From a virus, in IMG/VR virus record IMGVR_UViG_3300013772_000053, positions 1 through 20,608 of that record: a stretch of DNA of 20,608 nt; one strand, given 5' to 3'. Both the position numbers and the translations under genes were made by a program. Positions 5,378 to 11,520 of the stretch are shown here, one piece after another. The notes beneath the pieces were generated by a model, which saw nothing but the letters and a program-made list of their open reading frames with translations, ran no database searches and was not told the origin of the DNA. Position 1 is the stretch's first letter. Each line of letters opens with the position of its first letter.

Positions 5378-6129
5378 TTGTAGAAGTCCTTATTCCATGG
5401 GCTTGAGGCGGCGGGTTTGGTTATTGATGGTTTGGCTTTTTTTAGCCATGTAGTGAATGCGGCATTCCAGGAGACGCATAGTCTTCCGTGCGTAGCGGCG
5501 TGGAGCCTAAAGAATTCGGCTTGCTCAATGACATCCACTCCCTGCTGCTTTGCTCTTTCGATATGCGATGCAGTGGGCGCCCAGCTTTTGGGCAAGGGCC
5601 CCTCTCTCGTCCCTGCGTCTTCATCATCGGGAACGGCAAAGAGAGATGTCTCTGTCTCTGTCTCTGTCTCTGTCTCTGTCTCTGTCTCTGTCTTAGCTAG
5701 CGTTGTGCTAGAGCATTCGTCTAGCACGTGCTTAGCAGGTGCTTCCGTTTTGCTAGGCTCTTGCTTGGCTTTTGCTAGGCCACCCTTGCGCCCAGCCTCA
5801 CGTTTCCGCTCAATGTCGGCGGTTGTGGTCTGATGTTCAGCGAAGTCGTGGATCATCCAGCCGCCGTCGATGGGGATCCACGAGGGCCGGTCCGCGTCGT
5901 TTGAGGACAGTTCGGCAGCGACATCGGCGCCCCATTTGCGCTTCACTACGCGCTCATCCAGGAACCCGTCAGTGAGTTGGCGGCGTGAGTAGAGGGTTGA
6001 TTCAAAGAGGGCCCGGAATGCGGCATCGGACAAGAACATAATTTTCGTGTGCTCATCCATGCCAATATCGAATTTCGCGTAAAGGCGCCGATCTTTCCGC
6101 GTGGTGCTATCCGGGATAGAATCTCCCAT
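5374..6129 (-). CDS. Phage replication initiator / helicase-loading type protein
   Basis: A 251-aa protein of the phage replication-initiator class. The N-terminal about 100 residues (RRLYAKFDIGMDEHTKIMFLSDAAFRALFE...GGWMIHDFAEHQ) look like a winged-helix DNA-binding domain. A basic linker and an acidic Thr-Glu repeat follow. The C-terminal module (about 190-240, ending WNAAFTTWLKKAK) resembles DnaT-like helicase-recruiting domains. The start at 6129 is chosen because AAGGAG lies about seven bases upstream; the upstream ATG at 6144 has no such site, and the AAGGAG falls inside that extension. Its gene carries two repeat arrays (see 5647 and 5729). The role is inferred from architecture and its neighbour dnaB. 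Confidence 0.78.
   Translation of the reverse strand: MGDSIPDSTTRKDRRLYAKFDIGMDEHTKIMFLSDAAFRALFESTLYSRRQLTDGFLDERVVKRKWGADVAAELSSNDADRPSWIPIDGGWMIHDFAEHQTTTADIERKREAGRKGGLAKAKQEPSKTEAPAKHVLDECSSTTLAKTETETETETETETETSLFAVPDDEDAGTREGPLPKSWAPTASHIERAKQQGVDVIEQAEFFRLHAATHGRLCVSWNAAFTTWLKKAKPSITKPAASSPWNKDFYK
5647..5693. repeat. Hexanucleotide tandem repeat, about 7.8 units of TGTCTC
   Basis: Seven perfect TGTCTC units and one partial one (TGTCT, cut short by a final T where the seventh unit has C). On the coding strand this is GAGACA, encoding Glu-Thr pairs in the linker of the initiator. Because the unit is six bases, slippage would lengthen or shorten the linker by dipeptides without a frameshift. 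Confidence 0.97.
5729..5783. repeat. Five 11-bp phased iteron-like repeats (origin candidate)
   Basis: TGCT begins at 5729, 5740, 5751, 5762 and 5773, an exact 11-bp period. The last three units read TGCTAGGCTCT, TGCTTGGCTTT and TGCTAGGCCAC. An 11-base period is out of register with codons, so the pattern is not a protein repeat. It lies inside the initiator gene, as lambda ori lies inside gene O. Origin function is inference. Confidence 0.6.
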
Positions 6130-6150
6130 AGCTGACTCCTTCATCTTTAG

Positions 6151-6456
6151 TCAGTCAGGCCCCGGGGTTCGTGTTGATAGCACGTCCGGGGCCGTTTTAT
6201 TTGGCCTCGTACTACCAATTTTCTCAGCCGCAATGTTTGTTTCCCAAACCGTTTGAGCGTGTTCTTGTAGCGGTCGCATGAACTCACGGGCGTGCGCGGC
6301 TTTGCATGCATCGCACTGTTTCCTTTTCCAGCGGTAATGCTGCATATAGCCCTCTTCGGTGCCGCATAACTCGGCCCGGAATGTGGGAGGCCTTCCGGTG
6401 CTCTTGTATTTGAGCGGCACGTGCGGCTGATCGCCCTTATAGATGTAGCCGGGCAT
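6151..6456 (-). CDS. CHCC-motif protein, single repeat (101 aa)
   Basis: A 101-aa basic protein starting MPGYIYKGDQPHVPLKY. It contains one copy of C-x8-H-x7-C-x2-C (LCGTEEGYMQHYRWKRKQCDAC), the same motif found twice in the gene just upstream, so the two are probably related by duplication. The spacing suggests a single zinc site. ATG 6456 overlaps the previous TAA by one base. The longer frame to 6591 overlaps the real upstream gene. Function unknown; nucleic-acid binding is likely but unproven. Confidence 0.72.
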   Translation of the reverse strand: MPGYIYKGDQPHVPLKYKSTGRPPTFRAELCGTEEGYMQHYRWKRKQCDACKAAHAREFMRPLQEHAQTVWETNIAAEKIGSTRPNKTAPDVLSTRTPGPD

Positions 6457-6827
6457 TATGCGGCCACCTGGCGTTGCTTCTTGCGGCCGGCGCGGTATGC
6501 GTTCATGTAGTCCGCGTGTGCTACCAGGCAGGCCGCGCAGGGCTTCACGCTGGTAATGATGTGCTTTCGGTAGCCTGAGTATGTCCCGCACAGGTTAGGC
6601 GTGAATACGGTCTTGCGAGGCCGATCCTTGGTGCGTTCGTAGTAGTCCCGTGAGTAAGCGGATTGTGCTTCGAGGCAGTCCTGGCACGCGGGAACCCTGT
6701 GTTTCTGGTGCCGCCGATAGCCTGCGTATGTTCCGCACGCTGACGGGTCGAACCCTTCGAGTTTCGTTGCGCGGGTCGGCACCTGTTCTTTGACGTCGCG
6801 GACAGTCCCGCGGTACTTGTAGCTCAT
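6456..6827 (-). CDS. CHCC-motif protein, two repeats (123 aa)
   Basis: A 123-aa basic protein with two copies of C-x8-H-x7-C-x2-C: CGTYAGYRRHQKHRVPACQDC at about 31-51, then CGTYSGYRKHIITSVKPCAAC at about 80-100. Each is followed by Ala-rich helix and Tyr (CLEAQSAYSRDY, CLVAHADYMNAY). The CGTxxGYxxH...CxxC pattern recurs in actinophage genomes without an assigned function. ATG 6827 overlaps the preceding stop as ATGA. A small zinc-finger DNA- or RNA-binding protein is the best reading. Confidence 0.75.
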   Translation of the reverse strand: MSYKYRGTVRDVKEQVPTRATKLEGFDPSACGTYAGYRRHQKHRVPACQDCLEAQSAYSRDYYERTKDRPRKTVFTPNLCGTYSGYRKHIITSVKPCAACLVAHADYMNAYRAGRKKQRQVAA

Positions 6828-7003
6828 TTCCTCTGTCCCTTCATGACGTTCCCAATGGCCTCAGTAGCCGTTGGATCTCTATACGTCCGGTCAGCCCCAC
6901 CGGCCACGCGCACGGGTCTGCGGTCATCCCAGTGGCAGCGACAGGAGTAGGCCTTCCCGCAGCAGTGAGGCGTCCAGCAACAGGCTCGGGCGCAGGAGGT
7001 CAC
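6824..7003 (-). CDS. Cys-rich small protein of unknown function (59 aa)
   Basis: A 59-aa protein with a dense N-terminal Cys/His cluster (SCARACCWTPHCCGKAYSCRCH), enough for one or two metal sites, and a plain C-terminus. I choose GTG 7003, which overlaps the previous stop exactly as GTGA; an in-frame ATG at 7033 is the alternative. Neither has a good ribosome site, so coupling probably drives translation. Family unknown. Confidence 0.62.
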   Translation of the reverse strand: MTSCARACCWTPHCCGKAYSCRCHWDDRRPVRVAGGADRTYRDPTATEAIGNVMKGQRK

Positions 7004-7407
7004 GCGGTGGGCCGCGGGGTCTTCTTGACCCATGGGAGGCGCGCTGATGTGTAGCCCCGCGCCTTGGAGACGCTCGCATACCCCTTTTCAATGACGCCAG
7101 CAGTAGCCAGCGCATCCAGAAGAATCACATATGTGGCGAAGTCCATTTGTTTGTCGAGGTATAGGTGAAAGTGCCCCGGCGTGCTGGATGGGATCAGGGC
7201 GGCCGGAAAGTCGATATCGAGGACTGGGCGGTGCATTCCGTCGTCGTCCGCACTGAGGATGATGTGCGCCGCTTCGATGTTTTCCACGGGCACATGCTCG
7301 CCGTCGTAGGCGTCTTCTTCGGTGGTGCCGGGGTCAGGAATAGTAGCCAGCTTGTGGTCTCGCGCAAATTCCGGGATCTGCGAAATAAGTTCGGCGCTCG
7401 TGGTCAT
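7000..7407 (-). CDS. Conserved actinophage protein of unknown function (135 aa)
   Basis: A 135-aa soluble protein starting MTTSAELISQIPEFARDH, with acidic N-terminal half, then HRPVLDIDFPAALIPSSTPGHFHLYLD and a C-terminal helical part. The conserved-looking DIDFPA/HFHLYLD core is typical of a phage family whose role is not known. The start at 7407 is preferred because GAGG lies about seven bases upstream; ATG 7428 would put the AAGGAG inside the coding sequence. It follows a terminator and a second hairpin, so it may begin a new transcript. Confidence 0.75.
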   Translation of the reverse strand: MTTSAELISQIPEFARDHKLATIPDPGTTEEDAYDGEHVPVENIEAAHIILSADDDGMHRPVLDIDFPAALIPSSTPGHFHLYLDKQMDFATYVILLDALATAGVIEKGYASVSKARGYTSARLPWVKKTPRPTA

Positions 7408-7434
7408 GTGAATCCTCTTCTCCTTCAAATAGTC

Positions 7435-7467
7435 CGCGGCGCCCAGCCATATCGACCGGGCGCCGCG
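7435..7467 (-). other. 10-bp GC-rich hairpin upstream of the 135-aa gene
   Basis: CGCGGCGCCC (7435-7444) pairs perfectly with GGGCGCCGCG (7458-7467) around a 13-base loop. It lies between the terminator at 7473-7498 and the ribosome site of the gene starting at 7407. It could be a 5' stabiliser or a second terminator; no U-run follows. Confidence 0.55.
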
Positions 7468-7472
7468 TGGGC

Positions 7473-7498
7473 ATAAAAAAAGCCGCGGTGGGCGGCTT
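7473..7498 (-). terminator. Rho-independent terminator after the ssb segment
   Basis: On the minus strand AAGCCGC, a 5-base loop and GCGGCTT are followed immediately by a T-run of five more bases. It lies about 20 bases after the stop of the 49-aa gene. It would end, or attenuate, the transcript coming from the exonuclease/SSB genes. Confidence 0.85.
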
Positions 7499-7520
7499 GG
7501 GGGTTAGTAACTCAGGTGTG

Positions 7521-7670
7521 CTACTTACTGTCCAGCGCAGCCCGGAGTTGAGCCAGTGTGATCGGGTGGCAGTCATGCCGATCAATCCTGCCGTTAGTGA
7601 CGGTCAGCTCGGCGCCACACTGGCATTCCGTGGTGAACGTGGCGTGGATGCCGCGGGGCTTGGTTTTCAT
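7521..7670 (-). CDS. Small Cys/His protein downstream of ssb (49 aa)
   Basis: Open frame ATG 7670 to TAG 7521, starting MKTKPRGIHATFTTECQCG and ending LAQLRAALDSK. CQC plus HDCH could bind one metal ion. It starts two bases after the SSB stop and ends just before the terminator, as expected for the last gene of that transcript. No clear Shine-Dalgarno is seen. Family unknown. Confidence 0.65.
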   Translation of the reverse strand: MKTKPRGIHATFTTECQCGAELTVTNGRIDRHDCHPITLAQLRAALDSK

Positions 7671-7672
7671 GG

Positions 7673-8134
7673 CTAAAAAGCAGGCTCGCCGGGTGCACCA
7701 CTAGGACCATTCCCCCATGCGGCCGGCGGCGTACCGGGCTGACTGCCGCCCCAGCTCTGTGCCGCTGTTGGCTGCTGCTGGCGGCCCTGCTGCGACGGTG
7801 CTCCAGCCTTGGGAATCAGCGCGATGTGCTTGGGTTTGATTTCCGCAGAGAAGCCCTTGGTGCCGTCCTTCTTCTCGTAGGTGCGAAAGCCAGCGGTGCC
7901 GATGACAAGCACCTTTGTACCCTTCAGGAGATGTTCAGCGAGGGCTTCAGCCTTCGCTTCCCACTCGGTCACGCGCCACCAGGTTGTTTCCCCGGCGTCC
8001 TCCCACTGGTTCGTCTGCTGGTTCAGGCGCCGCGGAGTGTCGCCAACGGAGAATTCCAGCTTGGCCTTACCGTTCGGCGTGAAGGTCAATTCCGAATCGG
8101 ACCCAAGATTCCCGCTCAGGGTGATGTCTGCCAT
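7673..8134 (-). CDS. ssb: Single-stranded DNA-binding protein
   Basis: A 153-aa SSB. The OB-fold domain spans about 1-108: ITLSGNLGSDSELTFTPNGKAKLEFSVGDTPR, ETTWWRVTEWEAKAEALAEHL, KGTKVLVIGTAGFRTYEKKDG. A Gln/Gly/Pro-rich tail follows. The usual acidic C-terminal tip (DDDIPF-like) is replaced by GEPAF, so binding to host proteins that recognise that tip may be weak or absent. It coats ssDNA during phage replication and recombination, in keeping with the exonuclease upstream. The start ATG 8134 lies two bases after the previous stop. Confidence 0.93.
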   Translation of the reverse strand: MADITLSGNLGSDSELTFTPNGKAKLEFSVGDTPRRLNQQTNQWEDAGETTWWRVTEWEAKAEALAEHLLKGTKVLVIGTAGFRTYEKKDGTKGFSAEIKPKHIALIPKAGAPSQQGRQQQPTAAQSWGGSQPGTPPAAWGNGPSGAPGEPAF

Positions 8135-8136
8135 GA

Positions 8137-8547
8137 TTACTTGCTCTCTTCTGCTTGGTTTCCGAATCGGGACTGGTGCCAGTCCGCAAGCTCGGCCTTG
8201 ATGAAATCGGGGGAGTTGAACGAGTGCTCGAACTGATCGAAAGCGAGACTCGATCCGTCATGCCAGCACTCGCCCGTAGGTGTGTAGTGGCAGTTGGTGT
8301 GACTAACCTTGGGGGCGAAGTCATAAAGCTGTGTTGCTGAATGGGTTTCCACGCCGCCGAAATACTCCATGCGGGAACTCTGCGAAGGCGTACGCCATAG
8401 TTCGATCGACCCTGCCGGGGTGGAGTACACGTAAGACTCGCGCTCTAGCTTCCCGTCAAGCTCACGCGTGACGTGCCTGAACTTTGGCGCGTTCTGGTAG
8501 GCGCGCCACTTTGCGTCAGCCTCGGACAACTGCTCCTGATCGCTCAT
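8137..8547 (-). CDS. Unknown early phage protein (136 aa)
   Basis: A 136-aa soluble protein starting MSDQEQLSEADAKWRAYQ, with aromatic-rich middle (YDFAPKVSHTNCHYTPTGECWHDG). I do not recognise it. The start at 8547 is decided by AAAGGAAAG about five bases upstream and by the ATGA overlap. It lies directly upstream of ssb in the recombination segment. Confidence 0.75.
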   Translation of the reverse strand: MSDQEQLSEADAKWRAYQNAPKFRHVTRELDGKLERESYVYSTPAGSIELWRTPSQSSRMEYFGGVETHSATQLYDFAPKVSHTNCHYTPTGECWHDGSSLAFDQFEHSFNSPDFIKAELADWHQSRFGNQAEESK

Positions 8548-8732
8548 TTGCTTTCCTTTGCTGCGATGGTTTCGAGCACCGAGATCCACTGCTTGGCGGT
8601 CTCGGGCGTAATCGTGATATACGTCGCGCCGCCGTGCATTTTGAGCATGTGGCCGAGCGTTCCGATCGGGTTGCGTGCCAGGGTGAGTGGACCGGCGACG
8701 ATTGACACTGAGGGGTAATAGTCCGGGTTCAT
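8544..8732 (-). CDS. Unknown small protein (62 aa)
   Basis: A 62-aa protein starting MNPDYYPSVSIVAGPL, with a mixed strand/helix pattern ending AKQWISVLETIAAKESK. Both ends overlap neighbours as ATGA. No family recognised; no Cys motif, signal or membrane segment. Confidence 0.7.
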   Translation of the reverse strand: MNPDYYPSVSIVAGPLTLARNPIGTLGHMLKMHGGATYITITPETAKQWISVLETIAAKESK

Positions 8733-9157
8733 GCGGTGGGCTCCGTGAACTTGTATGCAGGCAGGGGCGCGAGTTCGACGGGCCGGAACACGTACCAGAG
8801 TTCGTCTTTGTCGACGCCGTCTTCCCAGTCGTATTTGCTCGGGAATCCGTGATCGTCGCCGTTGTGCTCGATCATTGCCTCGCCGTATTTGCCGCCGCCC
8901 TGCCAGAACGCGAAGCCGAACAGCTTGCCGTCAGCCTTGCGCCGGATAACCCGCATGAGGGTGGATCCTTGATAGAGGTCGCCGTCCGTATGCCACTCGG
9001 AATCCGAACCGTTCTTCACCAGTTCATAGGCCGCTTTAAACTCGGCCTTCTGTTCGTCGGCAGCATCCCCGTAGTCGAAGGAATCCCAGGCAATGTCATG
9101 GCCGAGTTCGTCGCGGAATGCGATCTTGTCGGGCTGGTCGATGATGTAGCGGCTCAT
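8729..9157 (-). CDS. Unknown acidic protein (142 aa)
   Basis: A 142-aa acidic protein starting MSRYIIDQPDKIAFRDELGHDIAWDSF, rich in Asp, Gly and Trp/Phe (GFAFWQGGGKYGEAMIEHNGDDHGFPSKYDWEDG). It is soluble with no recognised domain. The start overlaps the stop of the 182-aa recombination-linked gene (ATGA). An anti-host or accessory replication protein is possible, without evidence. Confidence 0.72.
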   Translation of the reverse strand: MSRYIIDQPDKIAFRDELGHDIAWDSFDYGDAADEQKAEFKAAYELVKNGSDSEWHTDGDLYQGSTLMRVIRRKADGKLFGFAFWQGGGKYGEAMIEHNGDDHGFPSKYDWEDGVDKDELWYVFRPVELAPLPAYKFTEPTA

Positions 9158-9702
9158 GCCGTCCGCTCCTTCACGTAATCCACGATGAACTCCGGTGCGT
9201 TCTGCTCCCGGAGCCAGGCCAGGTAGTCCGCTGTGGTGCCGTTCGTGATGGCCTTCTGCGTGTTGGCGATTACGTCGGCGGGGATCTCGTTGGTTGCCTG
9301 CTTGGGCGCGGCGTCGGGGAGGGGTTGGACGGTGTAGGTCCGCTTCTTCCCGCGAGTCTCGGTGAGCAGGAGCGTTACCGGCTTGTCGATGTGCGAAACG
9401 GCTTCTACCTCAATGCCGCCAACCGCTTTCCCGCCGTAACGAATAGTCGGGTTGCCGGCCAGTTTTATTCGGCGCCCGACCCAAGCGTCCATCTCAGTGC
9501 CCCACGCCGCTGCGATTGCTCGCCTCATGCTCAGGGATGGCTTATAAGGGCGGTCGGGGTACTCTGCTACCTCGATGCGCATTGGCTGTTCCTTGTTACC
9601 GGTCAGTATGCCCGCCGTGACCGTTAGGATCTTCGGGCCCGTGACGTAGTCGTCATAGTTTTGTTGGTCGCTCTTTGGTGCGAGCGTTTCACTCATGTCC
9701 AT
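9154..9702 (-). CDS. Conserved phage protein paired with the exonuclease (182 aa)
   Basis: A 182-aa protein. Residues 20-125 (TGPKILTVTAGI...EQPMRIEVAEYPDRPYKPSLSMRRAIAAAWGTEMDAWVGRRIKLAGNPTIRYGGKAVGGIEVEAVSHIDKP) are a pattern common in actinophages immediately beside a Cas4/RecE-like exonuclease. The C-terminal about 40 residues form a separate helical tail. The start follows the exonuclease TAA directly. By position it is a candidate for the ssDNA-annealing or loading partner of the exonuclease, but no known annealase motif is visible. It could also be an independent DNA-binding protein. Confidence 0.78.
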   Translation of the reverse strand: MDMSETLAPKSDQQNYDDYVTGPKILTVTAGILTGNKEQPMRIEVAEYPDRPYKPSLSMRRAIAAAWGTEMDAWVGRRIKLAGNPTIRYGGKAVGGIEVEAVSHIDKPVTLLLTETRGKKRTYTVQPLPDAAPKQATNEIPADVIANTQKAITNGTTADYLAWLREQNAPEFIVDYVKERTA

Positions 9703-10527
9703 TTAGGAAAACTCCGGTTCCTGGTTGATGCCGAGCAATTCCTCGGCGCGGTAGATCGCCCACATGGGCAGGCTGATGAGGTCGGCGTTCGGGTAGCCGG
9801 GCCAGGTGTTGGATTCGACGCATTCCCGGTAGATCCGCTTTGCCCGGTCGTTCAACTGCCGCCCGATGTTGATTGCCTCGATGTCCAGTTCGACCACGGA
9901 CACGAGGTAGGGCTCAGTTTTTTCAACCAGGACGAAATGGAATGGCAACTCTTCGCCTGTCGCCGCCTTGACGCCGTCGATGTAGTGAGCGGCTGACTGG
10001 TGATAGCCGAACTCCGCCGCCGTCTTGCCGAACTCGTTAGGGTCGGCGCTGCGGGTCGTTTTGAGGTCGATCAGCGCGTAAGGCTGTCCTGCATCCGGGC
10101 GGCACTTGAGCATCAGCCCATCCTCTTCCCAGAAAACGGATGCCTCTGCGCGGTGGCCGGTGAACGCGGCGCGTGCGAGCGGGTGGCGCATAACCGATTC
10201 GCGCATGTTGACCACCTGCGTCCACTCCTTTAGTAGTAGCGGCTGCCTGCCAGATGCCAGCGCTTCCGCATTGGCTTCCTTTGCCGCCTTGGTGAGCCAG
10301 TTGTCGGCATCGACAATCTCAATACCGGATGCGTCATCTTCCAGGATCAGCGAGTGGGCCGCGGTGCCCAGCGTGAAGGCGTCCGAGAACTTCGGGTGCG
10401 TCTTGTCGTGCTGGTAGTGTGCCGGCGTCCGCGTGGCGAGCGTCTTGAGCGACGTGCTGCCCAGCGCCTCGTCGCGGTGATAGTCGGCATTCGAGATGCC
10501 GGAGTAGATTCCTGGTGCAAAGCTCAT
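9703..10527 (-). CDS. RecE/Cas4-like PD-(D/E)XK exonuclease
   Basis: A 274-aa exonuclease of the PDDEXK/exodeoxyribonuclease VIII-like class, commonly annotated Cas4-family exonuclease in actinophages. Ordered motifs: GTAAH at about 54-58, CRPDAG (D about 145), LIDLKTT (D154-x-K156) and QSAAHY (about 177-182). It would digest dsDNA ends to give 3' ssDNA for phage recombination, working with the SSB and perhaps the 182-aa neighbour. The start at 10527 is chosen for GGGGAG about six bases upstream; the longer frame has no such site. It lacks the four-Cys iron-sulfur cluster of true Cas4. Confidence 0.88.
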   Translation of the reverse strand: MSFAPGIYSGISNADYHRDEALGSTSLKTLATRTPAHYQHDKTHPKFSDAFTLGTAAHSLILEDDASGIEIVDADNWLTKAAKEANAEALASGRQPLLLKEWTQVVNMRESVMRHPLARAAFTGHRAEASVFWEEDGLMLKCRPDAGQPYALIDLKTTRSADPNEFGKTAAEFGYHQSAAHYIDGVKAATGEELPFHFVLVEKTEPYLVSVVELDIEAINIGRQLNDRAKRIYRECVESNTWPGYPNADLISLPMWAIYRAEELLGINQEPEFS

Positions 10528-10555
10528 TGTTTCTCCCCATAAAAAATGGACCCTC

Positions 10556-10702
10556 TCAGGTCCGTTGGTTTGTTCCGTGTTCACGGCAGTCCGGGTTTGT
10601 GGGTCTTATGTGGCGAGGCGTGTATCTCCATGGTGGACAGCTACAGCCGGGTTGTTTGTTATTACCTCGCGACCAGTTCTCTTTGGCTTGATCGTGGTCC
10701 AT
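10556..10702 (-). CDS. Small Cys/Pro-rich protein (48 aa)
   Basis: ATG 10702 to TGA 10556, with AAAGGAG about seven bases upstream. The protein starts MDHDQAKENW and contains CSCPPWRYTPRH and NPDCREHG, a possible C-x-C...C-x2-H metal site. Similar short CSCPPW/NPDC proteins recur in actinophages. Function unknown. It precedes the exonuclease gene. Confidence 0.72.
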   Translation of the reverse strand: MDHDQAKENWSRGNNKQPGCSCPPWRYTPRHIRPTNPDCREHGTNQRT

Positions 10703-10716
10703 GGCGGCTCCTTTGC

Positions 10717-10833
10717 CTAGTCTGTTTCTTCGTCGTCGCGCCTGACCGGTTCCGGTCCGATCCGGTCGGCTTCCTGGGACCGGGCCTGCAACTCCCGCAG
10801 GTCGTCGGTGTTGAGCTTCACACTGCGGCTCAT
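10717..10833 (-). CDS. Very small charged protein (38 aa)
   Basis: ATG 10833, overlapping the upstream stop as ATGA, to TAG 10717. An AGGAAG ribosome site lies about seven bases upstream. The sequence MSRSVKLNTDDLRELQARSQ continues to an acidic end (RRDDEETD). It is probably a single helix; family unknown. Confidence 0.62.
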   Translation of the reverse strand: MSRSVKLNTDDLRELQARSQEADRIGPEPVRRDDEETD

Positions 10834-10961
10834 CGGGGCTTCCTATTCGTGGTCTTTGATCCTTCACAGTAAGAGCAGTGCCAGAATTCCAGCTTCTTAC
10901 TCTCCATGTGTGGACAGAGGTACCAGCTATGGACGCCGATGCGACACAATACCCGCCTCAT
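10830..10961 (-). CDS. Small zinc-ribbon-like protein (43 aa)
   Basis: ATG 10961 to TGA 10830, exact ATGA overlaps at both ends, and a GGGAGCGGGG purine run upstream. MRRVLCRIGVHSWYLCPH and WHCSYC give two Cys/His pairs, a zinc-ribbon candidate. Short proteins with an LCRxGxHSW opening and a terminal CxxC are common in actinophages. Confidence 0.7.
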   Translation of the reverse strand: MRRVLCRIGVHSWYLCPHMESKKLEFWHCSYCEGSKTTNRKPR

Positions 10962-11149
10962 TCCCCGCTCCCTTCGCTGGGTCGAATCCGGTGCTTCCTA
11001 TCGCATCCGTCGCATTTCATGTGGCCTGCACTCTCGATGCATCGCCCGTCCTTATCGAATCGGTGCGCCCGCGTGAACCACTGCGACCCGCATGGGCAGA
11101 CGAATGTCTCAGCGGCCTTGGGGCGAATCTGGATGACACGTGCGCTCAT
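10958..11149 (-). CDS. Small zinc-binding protein (63 aa)
   Basis: A 63-aa protein with CPCG at about 18-21 and CDGCDRKH near residue 46-53, the two Cys pairs of a zinc ribbon, flanked by basic residues. It overlaps both neighbours as ATGA. A nucleic-acid-binding role is likely for the fold but unproven. Confidence 0.75.
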   Translation of the reverse strand: MSARVIQIRPKAAETFVCPCGSQWFTRAHRFDKDGRCIESAGHMKCDGCDRKHRIRPSEGSGE

Positions 11150-11520
11150 CCTTCACCCCGTACAGCCGCAGCCCGGGCGCGGAGCCATCGGGTGACGGAC
11201 ATCCGGTTGTGTCGCTGAAGGTAGCCGCGGCGTTCTACCTCTTCGTGGGTGTTCAAGCCGTGCTCGTCGTTCCTATTGGTAGCTTCAGCCGCATCCTCCA
11301 GCGCTTCCCTTTTCGCGTCGGCCGCGATGAACGGGGCCGCAGCTTCGAGGGCGGCGCGGGCTTCCTCCAGCATGGCGACCTGATACTCGGGCTCCATCCA
11401 CTCCCACGGTTTATAGCCGGTGATCACGCCAGCTTCCTCGTCGTAGATCGGCTGGCCCTGGTAGAGGGAACGCGCCGCCGCTTCTACGGCTTCCTCTGGC
11501 ACTACCGTCTTGCCGGTCAC
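11146..11520 (-). CDS. Unknown helical phage protein (124 aa)
   Basis: A 124-aa Ala/Glu-rich helical protein (VPEEAVEAAARSLYQG ... MLEEARAALEAAAPFIAADAK). The start is GTG 11520, overlapping the previous stop as GTGA, with GGAGG about eight bases upstream. The pattern of an EAVEAAARxLY opening and LxxARxALEAAAP is widespread in actinophages, with no known function. Confidence 0.78.
   Translation of the reverse strand: MTGKTVVPEEAVEAAARSLYQGQPIYDEEAGVITGYKPWEWMEPEYQVAMLEEARAALEAAAPFIAADAKREALEDAAEATNRNDEHGLNTHEEVERRGYLQRHNRMSVTRWLRARAAAVRGEG

Noticed and set aside
5647-5693. The hexanucleotide tract as a CRISPR or VNTR locus outside genes
   Set aside because: It is fully inside the initiator coding frame and has no spacers.
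9703-10527. CRISPR-associated Cas4 as part of a CRISPR locus
   Set aside because: No repeat-spacer array or other cas gene in the window, and no four-Cys iron-sulfur cluster; it is a phage recombination exonuclease.
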